The notes under the pieces: generated by a model
Database searches by the model: none
What the model was told of the DNA's origin: nothing
The model's input: only the letters and a program-made list of their open reading frames with translations
Shown: piece by piece, positions 37,198-45,390 of the stretch
How the letters are laid out: each line of letters starts with the position of its first letter
How positions within the stretch are numbered: the stretch's first letter is position 1
Position numbers and translations under genes: made by a program
Assembly: GCF_000969985.1 (NCBI RefSeq)
Contig: NZ_CP009526.1
Coordinates: 2,108,001-2,172,000, forward strand
From: Methanosarcina barkeri str. Wiesmoor
Lineage (GTDB): Archaea; Halobacteriota; Methanosarcinia; Methanosarcinales; Methanosarcinaceae
Direction: 5' to 3'
DNA: 64,000 nt

Positions 37198-37893
37198 ATG
37201 AAATTTATGAAAATAGTCGGGATACAGTCAAGCTCAGGAGGTAAACACAGCAATACTTTAAAACTACCGAATGCCGCTCTGAATAGAGCCTCCGAAGAGG
37301 GAGCAGACATCGAGTCAATTGATATTGCCAAAATGAATATCGAATACCGCACTGCATGCAATTCCTGTCATAATACCGGGGTGTGCACAATAAAAGACGA
37401 CTGTGAGATTGTATTGAAAAAAACCCTGGCTGTTGACGGCATAGTTTTGAGTAGCTCTAACTATATAACAAAAACGTAACAGCCCAGCTCAAGACAATGT
37501 TTGATGGAAGCCCGCTTGTTATTCATGAACAATTATTTGATGGAAAATAAGTCATTTCACTGACGACCGCAGGCAACGATGAACTCGACTTTGTACTTGG
37601 AATTATGGACTATTTTATAATAACTATTTTATAATACATTATGGAGGCCAGACTATAGGGGAATAGGCTGTTCAGTGGCTAAAGGGCCTGAGGTAATGGA
37701 AGCAGCTACTGTAAAATCGCATGGAATAGGCAAAGATCTTGTTAAAGCGATAAAAGAGAAAAGGCAATAACCTGGACAGGAAGCAAGGCACAAAGCTTGG
37801 AGAAAACGGTTTAAGCATGTCATTCTTGCCAACAAAGAACAGTGGACTCATAATTGCGCTTACTGGATGGAAAAAGACTGGTTGAAAGAGTAA
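37198..37893 (+). pseudogene. NADPH-dependent FMN reductase / iron-sulfur flavoprotein-like, broken
   Basis: The first 88 codons read like the N-terminus of an Isf/NADPH-FMN reductase: I-V-G-I-Q-S-S-S-G-G-K-H-S-N-T (FMN loop), then C-N-S-C-H-N-T-G-V-C-T-I-K-D-D-C (clustered Cys). A frameshift at about 37470 is followed by V-T-A-Q-L-K-T-M-F-D-G-S-P-L-V, L-T-T-A-G-N-D-E-L-D-F-V-L-G-I-M, G-C-S-V-A-K-G-P-E-V-M-E-A-A and F-K-H-V-I-L-A-N-K-E-Q-W in shifting frames with in-frame stops, ending at 37893. One break coincides with a 14-bp tandem duplication (ACTATTTTATAATA, 37609-37636). Family members transfer electrons from ferredoxin or NADPH to flavin. Confidence 0.75.
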
Positions 37894-37935
37894 TTATTCA
37901 GAGAAATTGTTAGTTAATTTAATGGAGGATTCATT

Positions 37936-38724
37936 ATGTTAAGCCTTGAAGAACTGGGAAAAAAGCTTACTGAAGCTGGCAGGTTGAAATTACGTCCATT
38001 ATGTGTTTACGGTACGGATGAAATCCCTGAGGGCGCAATCCCATCATACAAAGTAGACCGCTGTATAGCAAAGGCGATTTACACTTCAGTTCTCTTTGAA
38101 GAGACGCCTCCACTATATGTTGAGGCAGGACACGAACAGTGTTGCGCCGGTGGGATGGCCTGGATGGGACTTGCCGAGCCGCATCCAAAACTTAAGTACT
38201 TCGTAACTGTGGGCACCCCAGACTTCCATGGAGGCGCTGCCGAGCATTTAAAGGCAACCCCTGAGCTATTCGATGAACAGAGAGAACGAGCAGGAAAAAT
38301 CCTTCCGCATGGTAGATACACAGTCATTGCTCCGTGTACTCACAACCTGGCACCTGAAATTGTCAGGTCTTTTATTGTCTTTGCAGGCAGCGAGCAGATC
38401 AGGAACCTCTGCGGGCTGGCACAGTTCAGTAGCTCTGAGCCCTTTTTTAAAACCGTGATACCCGGAGGACCTATTTGCGCTACAATGATCGCTTTCCCGG
38501 CAGGCATGGCAGAAAATGCACCGAAAGATTCGGCTTATATCGGGCCTGTAGATCCTACAGGAAACCCCTGGCTGCCTCCCGAATTAATGATAATGGGTAT
38601 TCCTTTTGGACTGGCGAAACAGATGACAACCGACCTTGAGGAATCCTTTATCTGCAAACGGAGCAAAATCGCATATCCTGAAAATCGTATAGTTATAAAA
38701 CCGTATAGCTATAAAACCGTATAG
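37936..38724 (+). CDS. DUF169 family protein
   Basis: 262 residues with a strong GGAGGA before the ATG. The sequence has the DUF169 pattern: R-P-L-C-V-Y-G-T-D-E-I-P-E-G-A-I-P near the start, a central E-Q-C-C-A-G-G-M-A-W-M-G and a C-terminal I-P-G-G-P-I-C-A-T-M-I-A-F-P. The conserved Cys residues and the frequent presence of the family in anaerobic archaea suggest a redox or cofactor role, but the function is not established. The final residues (K-P-Y-S-Y-K-T-V) are encoded by a 16-bp tandem repeat that overruns the stop, so the native end may be shorter. It follows the broken flavoprotein gene by 42 bases, suggesting a former operon. Confidence 0.85.
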   Translation: MLSLEELGKKLTEAGRLKLRPLCVYGTDEIPEGAIPSYKVDRCIAKAIYTSVLFEETPPLYVEAGHEQCCAGGMAWMGLAEPHPKLKYFVTVGTPDFHGGAAEHLKATPELFDEQRERAGKILPHGRYTVIAPCTHNLAPEIVRSFIVFAGSEQIRNLCGLAQFSSSEPFFKTVIPGGPICATMIAFPAGMAENAPKDSAYIGPVDPTGNPWLPPELMIMGIPFGLAKQMTTDLEESFICKRSKIAYPENRIVIKPYSYKTV

Positions 38725-38733
38725 CTATAAAAC
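38686..38733. repeat. 16-bp tandem repeat across a stop codon
   Basis: Three copies of CGTATAGCTATAAAAC (first with T for C) begin inside the DUF169 gene. The stop codon TAG lies within the third. The repeat has re-written the protein's C-terminus. Confidence 0.9.
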
Positions 38734-39162
38734 CGTATATGAAGGGAATAGAAAAGGGATAATATACAGGGAAACGGATTTTAGACTATAGAGTATGAAT
38801 TTTGAATAATAGATAGTGAGATTTTCAAGTTGTGAACCAGGTATTTAAAAGCTGGCAGAAAAAATATCAACATCATCTCCAGTCAGCTAACTACCTGATA
38901 ATTTTTGCAGTAATGTTTGTTTTCATGAAAAGAGGGAACTTTAGCTAGAAGTTTACCTTTTATTGGTCTCAGAGACTTAGGCTTATCCGGCAGTTGCCTG
39001 AACCATTTCATGTCGGACAATACTCTCAAAAAACTATGAGAATTTTTTTTCCTACTCTAAACCACTCCTATCCTATGCTATTTTCCTACCCTAAACCACT
39101 TTCCTATCCTAAACTATTTTCCTACCCTCGAATTCTTTTTTACCCTTAGATTTTTACCGATC
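38725..39162. other. spacer between convergent genes
   Basis: About 440 bases. At 39047-39130 a pyrimidine-rich degenerate tandem repeat of TTTTCCTACCCTAAACCAC-type words (about four copies) is present. There is no gene. Confidence 0.55.
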
Positions 39163-39687
39163 TTAGTCCACAGGCATATAGTTTGCCTCGATAATTTCAC
39201 CCTCTTTCATTTCTCTTTGTCTTCCGAACAAATTCTTTGTGGTGAACACTATCCATCTCCAATGGAGTGCAATGTGGGCAACAAAGAAAAACAGCATCAG
39301 GATTCCAATTTTATCATGGATCAATCTCAAGATTTGACCTGCTGCATGGTGGTTAAAATACATTATAAAACCTGAATAACCCACTAAAGCAAATTGAATG
39401 AATAATGCCAAATCCACAAAATAGTTGAGTTTTACTTTTCTCGTCTTTTTGCTTTGTTTTACTTTTCTGAAACAGCTCTTTGTGGTGAGTAATATCCATT
39501 TCCAGTGCAGTGCAATATGAACAACAAAGAAGAGAAGCATTAGGATTCCAACTTTATCGTGGATCAATCTTAAGATCGGACCTGCAGAATGGCGATTGAA
39601 ATACATTATAAGGCCTGAATAACCGACCAGGACAAATTGAACAAAAAATGCCAGGTCTACGAGATAGTTAAGTTTTGTTTTTTTCAT
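39163..39687 (-). CDS. DUF4405-like four-helix membrane protein, internally duplicated
   Basis: 174 residues built of two near-identical halves (about 1-75 and 85-160), each K-L-N-Y-x-V-D-L-A-x-F-x-Q-F, then G-Y-S-G-x-I-M-Y-F-N, then L-R-L-I-H-D-K-x-G-I-L-M, then H-I-A-L-H-W. Each half has two transmembrane helices with His residues at matching heights (H-D-K and H-I-A-L-H), as in cytochrome b-like DUF4405 proteins. Bis-His haem binding is therefore possible. The halves differ by conservative changes only, so the fusion-duplication is fairly recent. AAGGAGTGAGG precedes the ATG at 39687. Confidence 0.8.
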   Translation of the reverse strand: MKKTKLNYLVDLAFFVQFVLVGYSGLIMYFNRHSAGPILRLIHDKVGILMLLFFVVHIALHWKWILLTTKSCFRKVKQSKKTRKVKLNYFVDLALFIQFALVGYSGFIMYFNHHAAGQILRLIHDKIGILMLFFFVAHIALHWRWIVFTTKNLFGRQREMKEGEIIEANYMPVD

Positions 39688-40258
39688 TTCCTCACTCCTT
39701 TTTAATATTTACAGCGACATTTTGTAAAATTATCAATTTCAGTTCATTTGATTAATTTTCACTTTATTGGTTTTTGCTTCATGAACCATTTAACATAGCA
39801 GTTCTGCTATCCTACAGTGACTGCTGTACATTACCCTTTATTGACAGAAAAATAAATAAAAATACTTGCAAAAAAAAGGTAAATCAAAACTTACTTTTAA
39901 TTTAAAAGTTTAATAACTTATATATTCCAAAATAAAGCTTAATTATTGAACATATCTTGTAATTTATCTCTTTTTAACCTCTGTTTGTTAATTACATAAG
40001 TAATAAGAACCAGATAAGTAGATTCAAATAAAAAATTTTAAAAAGTTGAATTGCTCCCATAATTGAGATAAAATCAGAATTACTTCTGTTAAAAATATAT
40101 GAATATTCTTTTTCCTGATATAGTCTTCTATCTTGTTACTGTTGATAAAATAATGAAGACAGCATATTAGTGAACACTATATATTATTCAATAAGCCTTC
40201 ATGATTATTATGAAAATAAGTGATATTTTATAAGAAAATCTTGAAAGCAAATAGAAAA
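39688..40258. other. AT-rich spacer with TATA-like box
   Basis: About 570 bases. CTATATATTA at about 40178-40187 is a plausible TATA box for the plus-strand gene at 40259. Nothing else was recognised. Confidence 0.45.
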
Positions 40259-40561
40259 ATGAAGTTTATGCGAAAACTCCAAGATTTCATAGCGACTATT
40301 TTCGCTATGTCTTCGTATATTAAACTTTTGCAAATAAATCTTAATGTATTATTACAATTTTCAAGCATGTTCTGTTGTCCTGCTTACAAACTTATGAAAA
40401 AATCGTATAAGTTCTGGCGAATTCTTACCTTTCAGTGTCAGGTAAAATCCCGAAACTGGATCAAAGCACTGGAAGACAATACTCTAAAACCTATTTTTGT
40501 CGAAGGAAACGGCTCCTATGGAAGGCCCGAAGATCTTTTGAGAAAACTCCCTAGCAAATAA
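40259..40561 (+). CDS. hypothetical protein, possibly phasin-like
   Basis: 100 residues from the ATG at 40259 (M-K-F-M-R-K-L-Q-D-F); a GTG at 40220 would add 13 residues. No strong ribosome site. The protein is helical (S-S-Y-I-K-L-L-Q-I-N-L-N-V-L-L-Q-F, then L-M-K-K-S-Y-K-F-W-R-I-L) and ends L-K-P-I-F-V-E-G-N-G-S-Y-G-R-P-E-D-L-L, which looks like a functional tail rather than chance. The helix pattern recalls phasin-like granule proteins, but this is only an impression. Confidence 0.45.
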   Translation: MKFMRKLQDFIATIFAMSSYIKLLQINLNVLLQFSSMFCCPAYKLMKKSYKFWRILTFQCQVKSRNWIKALEDNTLKPIFVEGNGSYGRPEDLLRKLPSK

Positions 40562-40740
40562 TACTTTACTGAAATTTACTTTTCTATTTTAAGTATGATT
40601 AAAGATTAAATTTAACAAATGACTTATAAAAAAGCTTCATTGATAAATTAATTCCTTATGTCTCCTATTTTTGCTAAGTATGCTTTTATTATTAAATGCA
40701 AATGAAGGAGATGACTGCCTTCTCCTAAAAACTGACAGGT

Positions 40741-40767
40741 AAGGCATCTGCATTTGACAGATGCCTT
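40741..40767. other. perfect 10-bp hairpin
   Basis: AAGGCATCTG / CAGATGCCTT with a 7-base loop. No T-run follows on the plus strand beyond TAATCC. It could be part of a structured RNA or of an element end. Confidence 0.5.
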
Positions 40768-40906
40768 TAATCCTGCATGGCTCAATGGGAAAGAAGCAAA
40801 TAGAAACAAGAGACCTCGCCACTCTTAGCGACCATTAGATCAACGCAAAAGTTCTCCTATTGAGAAGCCGATAGAAGGAAGCAGTCAAACCTACACTCCA
40901 GAAAAT

Positions 40907-41005
40907 GAGGCACTATGCATCTTGCAGGTGCCTCAAAAACACGGATTGGCTATCAGCCCCTACTCCATATGGAGGCACTATGCATCTTGCAGGTGCCTCA
41001 AAAAC
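40907..41005. repeat. two identical 34-bp hairpin units 65 bp apart
   Basis: The block starting GAGGCACTATGCATCTTGCA and ending GTGCCTCAAAAAC occurs at 40907-40940 and 40972-41005 without a mismatch. Each can fold as a GAGGCAC / GTGCCTC hairpin. They lie about 185 bases upstream of the ABC transporter operon. Confidence 0.85.
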
Positions 41006-41189
41006 GCAGATCGCTGTTAACATGTTACTAATCCTATAATTCGAGGCGGACAATTAAATAACAGAAAAACTAAACAACAGTATAATAAATATTACACTGA
41101 GTCTTTCGATTCGATGTTTCAGGCAGAATACGAACAAAATCAAAATTAATCCTGTAATCCGAAGTATGGGCATGGTTTAGAGGGTATGT

Positions 41190-42149
41190 ATGACACTTTC
41201 TAAGATTATAGAGACATTTAAAACGAAATTAAATGCCTCGTATATTTTAAAGTCACTTGAGAAAGCAGCAGATTTCTACGGTGAATCGGACAATGACTCC
41301 GAAATAAATGGTCCAGGGGAGGTCACGAAAAACAGCCCATACGGCAGTCCAGCCCGTAATCTTGCTAAAAGTCTGGAGTTAGGGAATGCCTCTAGGAACA
41401 TGGAGGTTCCACTTATCAAACTGACCGATGTCTGGAAAATTTACCAGATGGGGGAGGTGGAGTTTGCAGCCCTTAAGGGAATAAATCTTGAGATTTATGA
41501 AGGGGAATTTCTGATAATTCTCGGGCCCAGTGGAAGTGGCAAAAGTACCATGATGAATTTGCTGGGCTGTCTTGACATGCCATCAAAAGGCACGGTTTGC
41601 CTGAATTCTAAAGACATCTCAGAACTAAGTGAATCCGAACTTGCCGTCGTCAGAGGACAGATGATTGGCTTTATATTCCAGAGCTTCAACCTTCTTCCAA
41701 CCCTGAATACAGAAGAAAACGTGCTTTTACCTATGGAATTCCAGGAAGAAGATAGGCAAATGGCCCGACAAAAAGCTTCATACCTGCTTGAAATTGTCGG
41801 ACTTTCCGATAAGAAAAAGAACCTTCCTTCCCAGCTTTCAGGCGGGCAGAGACAGAGAGTTGCAATAGCTCGCTCCCTGGCTGTAGACCCGCCTATAATC
41901 CTGGCAGATGAACCTACAGGAAACCTGGACAGTAAAACAGGAGACTATATACTGGATTTCCTGGACGGGCTGCAGAAAAGTGAAGGTAAGACGATCATTA
42001 TTGTTACCCATGACCTTGAACTTGTAAAATATGCAACAAGAGTTGTGTACATCCGAGACGGTGAGATTGAAAAAATCGAGACACATACTAAAAACGAACA
42101 AAGTATGAAAAATGAACGAGGTACGAAAAATGAAGCAAATCTAAATTGA
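41190..42149 (+). CDS. ABC transporter ATP-binding protein (MacB/LolD type)
   Basis: 319 residues. Walker [10 protein letters not shown] (112-120), Q-loop F-Q-S-F-N-L-L-P, signature [13 protein letters not shown], Walker [13 protein letters not shown] and H-loop V-T-H-D are all present, with the LolD/MacB-type [10 protein letters not shown]. It powers the permease encoded two genes downstream. The first 70 residues are an extra, poorly conserved leader; an ATG at 41400 (M-E-V-P-L-I-K-L-T) with AGGA nearby would give the standard length and may be the true start. A charged tail follows the domain. It is nine bases from the next gene, so an operon. Confidence 0.93.
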   Translation: MTLSKIIETFKTKLNASYILKSLEKAADFYGESDNDSEINGPGEVTKNSPYGSPARNLAKSLELGNASRNMEVPLIKLTDVWKIYQMGEVEFAALKGINLEIYEGEFLIILGPSGSGKSTMMNLLGCLDMPSKGTVCLNSKDISELSESELAVVRGQMIGFIFQSFNLLPTLNTEENVLLPMEFQEEDRQMARQKASYLLEIVGLSDKKKNLPSQLSGGQRQRVAIARSLAVDPPIILADEPTGNLDSKTGDYILDFLDGLQKSEGKTIIIVTHDLELVKYATRVVYIRDGEIEKIETHTKNEQSMKNERGTKNEANLN

Positions 42150-42158
42150 GGAATTAAA

Positions 42159-43547
42159 ATGAAAAAGTTCTCTTTACTGATATTTTTACTGCTGTTTTCA
42201 ACGTCCATATACCTTGGGGCTGGAACGGCACTTGCCTCTAATGGGAATATAAATTCTGCATCTTTGGAAGTAAACCTGGCTAAACAGAACCCTGATGCTG
42301 CCCGTCCGGGAGAACCTGTTGAACTCACTATCAGCGTGCAAAATGTAGGAAACGCTGACCTGAAAGACATTGCTGTTACAGTTAATCCTGAATATCCTTT
42401 CAGTAAGGTTTCTGGAGAAGACCTCACAAAAAAAGTTTCCTACCTGAATGCACGACAGGATGATGACGATGCAGCAGTTCTTAAATTCAAGCTTATGACA
42501 GATGCAAATGCATCGGAAGGCACATATGATGTAGATATTACCTCCACTGCTAAAGAAAGCGGATCCTCATCAAACACGATTACCACTACAAAAACCATCC
42601 AGCTCGAGGTAAGGGGTAAAGAGTACGCACAGATTGTTACCATAAATAAGGCAAGCATTGATCTGGCAACGGAAGAACCTCTGGAGTTCATAATAACAAA
42701 TACCGGAAATTCACCCCTGAAAAATATGGTAGTTTCCTGGAAAGACCCAAAAGGAGTAATTCTGCCGGTATATTCGGATAACACAAAGTACATCAAGTAT
42801 CTGGCCGCAGGTGACTCCGTTACCGTATCTTACTCGGTAATGGCAGATGTAAACGCAGATCCTGGACTCTACACTCTGGACGTAGACCTCAAATTTGAAG
42901 ACTATAATTCAAATGAGAAAAGCATTGCGACCACAGCAGGACTTTTTGTTGGTGGAAAAACCGATTTTGATGTTTCCTTTTCAGAAAGTGACCAGGGAGA
43001 GGTTTCCCTTTCAGTTGCAAATGTGGGCAACAACATGGCTTATTCCGTGAAAGTTTCAGTCCCTGATCAGGATGGTCACAGGGTGTCAGGGAGCTCTTCA
43101 ACAATTGTTGGAAACCTTGAGAAAGGGGACTATACAATTGCATCTTTCAATATTGTGAACACACAGAATCTTGATAGAGTTGAAAGTGGAGGAGCAACAG
43201 GGGTCGCAAGAGCAAGTGAGAAAGGCAAAAATGTAACTTCCACGGGTTCAAACCCCCTGAAAGTCCAGATTGAGTATACGGATGCAAAAGGGGAAAGAGT
43301 AACGGTTGATAAGGAAGTCGAACTCGAAACAGCTGCCGGAAGTGTGACTGCACAGGGACGAGGAAGACCGGGAACGGCAGGTAAAAGCAGTGGCTTCAGT
43401 TCATATCTGGTTTATATTGTTTTAATAGTGGTTGCTGTAGCAGGGTTATTCATTTACCGCAGAAAAAAACAGGCAGAAAGTGGGAAAGAATCCGGAAATA
43501 AAAAGTCTGAAGACCAGAAGCACGGCTCAGGGACTATTCGAGATTAA
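42159..43547 (+). CDS. exported CARDB/COG1361-like protein with C-terminal membrane anchor
   Basis: 462 residues. It has a signal peptide (F-S-L-L-I-F-L-L-L-F-S-T-S-I-Y-L-G-A), three or four Ig-like CARDB/NEW3-type domains (repeats of V-E-L-T-I-S-V-Q-N-V-G-N-A-D-L-K-D and L-E-F-I-I-T-N-T-G-N-S-P-L-K-N), a G/S-rich linker and one transmembrane helix (Y-L-V-Y-I-V-L-I-V-V-A-V-A-G-L-F-I-Y) before a basic tail. The bulk lies outside the cell. Its place between an ABC ATPase and a MacB-like permease suggests that it is the extracytoplasmic partner, in the role MacA plays in bacteria. GAGG precedes the ATG. Confidence 0.88.
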   Translation: MKKFSLLIFLLLFSTSIYLGAGTALASNGNINSASLEVNLAKQNPDAARPGEPVELTISVQNVGNADLKDIAVTVNPEYPFSKVSGEDLTKKVSYLNARQDDDDAAVLKFKLMTDANASEGTYDVDITSTAKESGSSSNTITTTKTIQLEVRGKEYAQIVTINKASIDLATEEPLEFIITNTGNSPLKNMVVSWKDPKGVILPVYSDNTKYIKYLAAGDSVTVSYSVMADVNADPGLYTLDVDLKFEDYNSNEKSIATTAGLFVGGKTDFDVSFSESDQGEVSLSVANVGNNMAYSVKVSVPDQDGHRVSGSSSTIVGNLEKGDYTIASFNIVNTQNLDRVESGGATGVARASEKGKNVTSTGSNPLKVQIEYTDAKGERVTVDKEVELETAAGSVTAQGRGRPGTAGKSSGFSSYLVYIVLIVVAVAGLFIYRRKKQAESGKESGNKKSEDQKHGSGTIRD

Positions 43548-43582
43548 AAAGAAAATCTCCATAGAAAACGGGAAGGTGCAAG

Positions 43583-43654
43583 ATGAGAAGCACAAGCCTT
43601 TTTAAAAAAGGCTTGACCGAAAACCCCAGTAACAAAGGGAAGGATGCGAGATGA
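43583..43654 (+). CDS. micro-ORF 1 upstream of the MacB-like gene (23 codons)
   Basis: ATG at 43583, preceded by GGGAAGG, encodes M-R-S-T-S-L-F-K-K-G-L-T-E-N-P-S and seven more residues. Its TGA at 43652-43654 overlaps the next ATG (ATGA at 43651). It contains the dispersed palindrome (43593-43615). It could be a translated coupling leader or a chance by-product of the duplicated repeat. Confidence 0.35.
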   Translation: MRSTSLFKKGLTENPSNKGKDAR

Positions 43655-43718
43655 GAAGCACAAGCCTTTTTAAAAAAGGCTTGACCGAAAATCCCAGTAG
43701 CAAAGGGAAGGATGTGAG
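43583..43718 (+). repeat. 68-bp unit repeated twice, carrying the dispersed palindrome, a ribosome site and an ATG
   Basis: The interval from ATG at 43583 to ATG at 43651 and from there to ATG at 43719 is 68 bases each. Both units contain CAAGCC...GGCTTG (43593-43615 and 43661-43683), ACCGAAAA, a CCCAGTARCAAAGGGAAGGA ribosome-site segment and end in GAGATGAGA. Differences between the units are few. Confidence 0.93.
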
Positions 43719-43722
43719 ATGA
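43651..43722 (+). CDS. micro-ORF 2, overlapping the MacB-like start codon
   Basis: ATG at 43651 opens a second 23-codon frame, again beginning M-R-S-T-S-L-F-K-K-G. Its TGA at 43720-43722 overlaps the ATG of the permease gene (ATGA at 43719). GGGAAGGA lies before both this ATG and the permease ATG. Confidence 0.35.
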   Translation: MRSTSLFKKGLTENPSSKGKDVR

Positions 43723-44963
43723 GACAATCAACCTACCTGAAAATGGGTCTGAACATGCTTGTGCATAGCAAGCTCCGAAGCTGGCTGACTATTATTGGAA
43801 TAGTTATAGGGATCGGATCTGTTGTCGGCATCCTCTCCCTTGGAGATGCTATGCAGGAGCAAGTGCAGAGCAGGCTCGCCGAAATGGATCTGACGAAAAT
43901 AACCATAAGTCCAGGGTATACTAAAGCGTCATCCAACATGCCTGGCCCTTCTGGGATGAGAGGTTCATCAACAGATGTTGAATTGACAGATGACGACATC
44001 GAGGCTCTCCAGGGTCTGGATGGGATACAGTACATAGCTGGCCAGATCTCAGGTAGCGAATCAGTTATTTACGCAGCGCAAAATGCAACTCTCTCAATTA
44101 CAGGTGTGGACCCTCAGGTCTGGAAGTACATGACTACCCTGAAAACACAATCCGGAAGATTGCTTGAACCGGCTGATAAATATGTTGCGGTTATAGGAAG
44201 CGGGGTTGCAAGTGGAGTTTATGACCAGGAAATTGGGGTCAACCAGGTAATAACTGTAAACGCTAAAGCCGTGCGAGTTGTTGGTATCCTGGAAGAAGAA
44301 GGTGGACGTGGAGACCGAAGCATTTACATGCCGATCGATGGGGCAGTAAACCTGCTTGATGACGCCGAAGAAGGTGTTTATGATAGTATCACGGTGAAAG
44401 CAAAGAGTGAAGACCTGGTTGATGAGCTGATGGAAAATATCGTGGATAAGCTCATGGTTTCAAGACACATTATTCAGGAAGATGACAGAGACTTTTCCGT
44501 GACAGCTTCTAAATCGATGGCTGAGTCTGTTACCGAAATGACGAGTTCAATGACTCTGTTTCTTGGAGCTATTGCAGCCGTATCCCTGCTTGTAGGAGCC
44601 GTTGGGATTGCCAATACCATGTTCACATCTGTCCTTGAAAAGACAAAGGAGATCGGAACTATGAAAGCCATTGGGGCAAAAAACAGGGATATCCTTATGA
44701 TTTTTCTCTTTAATTCCGCAATGGTTGGCCTTGTTGGTGGTATCCTTGGAGATATTCTGGGGGCTTTTGTTTCAACTCTTTTCCCTATGCTTGGCATGAC
44801 TATGATGAGAGGGAGAGGTTCAGGTTCTTCAGGCATATATCTTGCTCCTGACCTGATGGCTTTTGGGCTTCTTCTGGCAGTTTTAATAGGGGTGATATCA
44901 GGAGTGGTCCCTGCGTACAGAGCTTCAAAGTTAAAACCAGTAGACGCTTTGAGGTACGAATGA
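43719..44963 (+). CDS. MacB-like ABC transporter permease
   Basis: 414 residues with the MacB/FtsX topology: one N-terminal helix (L-T-I-I-G-I-V-I-G-I-G-S-V-V-G-I-L-S-L-G), a large extracytoplasmic domain (about 45-270) and three C-terminal helices (F-L-G-A-I-A-A-V-S-L-L-V-G-A-V-G, then V-G-L-V-G-G-I-L-G, then L-L-L-A-V-L-I-G-V-I-S-G-V-V-P-A-Y-R-A-S-K-L-K-P-V). The motif K-T-K-E-I-G-T-M-K-A-I-G-A-K couples it to the ATPase. Such permeases use mechanotransmission to move lipoproteins, peptides or small molecules away from the membrane. Unlike MacB it has no fused ATPase; that is the separate protein at the start of the operon. The start codon overlaps the TGA of a micro-ORF. Confidence 0.93.
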   Translation: MRQSTYLKMGLNMLVHSKLRSWLTIIGIVIGIGSVVGILSLGDAMQEQVQSRLAEMDLTKITISPGYTKASSNMPGPSGMRGSSTDVELTDDDIEALQGLDGIQYIAGQISGSESVIYAAQNATLSITGVDPQVWKYMTTLKTQSGRLLEPADKYVAVIGSGVASGVYDQEIGVNQVITVNAKAVRVVGILEEEGGRGDRSIYMPIDGAVNLLDDAEEGVYDSITVKAKSEDLVDELMENIVDKLMVSRHIIQEDDRDFSVTASKSMAESVTEMTSSMTLFLGAIAAVSLLVGAVGIANTMFTSVLEKTKEIGTMKAIGAKNRDILMIFLFNSAMVGLVGGILGDILGAFVSTLFPMLGMTMMRGRGSGSSGIYLAPDLMAFGLLLAVLIGVISGVVPAYRASKLKPVDALRYE

Positions 44964-45390
44964 AACGAAAAAGAAAAGAAAGGAAATCAGCCCTTTCTTA
45001 ATTTCCTGCTTAATTTGAAGCAAAGAAGAAAAAGAAGGTATAGATTATCAGTTATCTCAGTACCGATAATCAAAAGTTTGAATAAGTTGCTGGACTCACT
45101 GACTTTCTTTGAGAAAACTCTGGATTAGTTGAAGAGTCACGTTTTAACCTTGATAAAACTTCGAAGATGTATTTATTTTTCTTCGACTGTTTCCATTCAG
45201 ATATTCTTAATTTATATAGAAAATTAGCGGAAAAAATATGCTTTACACTAAGAAAAAAATTTATGAGTATTATGAGAAAGCTTCAGAATCTGAGTTTAAG
45301 AATGGGGTTTTTAGACATGTTAAATCATGAACAGAAAAAATCGGTGTGAAAAAATGAAGGAAATTGCAAAACATACTGGTAGATGATTGA
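44964..45390. other. spacer downstream of the ABC operon
   Basis: About 430 bases. GATTATCAGTTATCTCAGTACCGATAATC-like imperfect symmetry near 45040-45070 may end the operon. A plus-strand frame at 45167-45349 lacks a ribosome site and reads as non-protein. Confidence 0.4.

Larger units (their letters stand above)
40562..41189. other. spacer rich in hairpins upstream of the ABC operon
   Basis: About 630 bases. It holds one strong hairpin (40741-40767) and a repeated hairpin (40907-41005). There is no clear protein gene. Confidence 0.5.

Noticed and set aside
45167-45349. 60-residue plus-strand frame between the ABC operon and the transglutaminase gene
   Set aside because: No ribosome site, no recognisable protein character, AT-driven composition.
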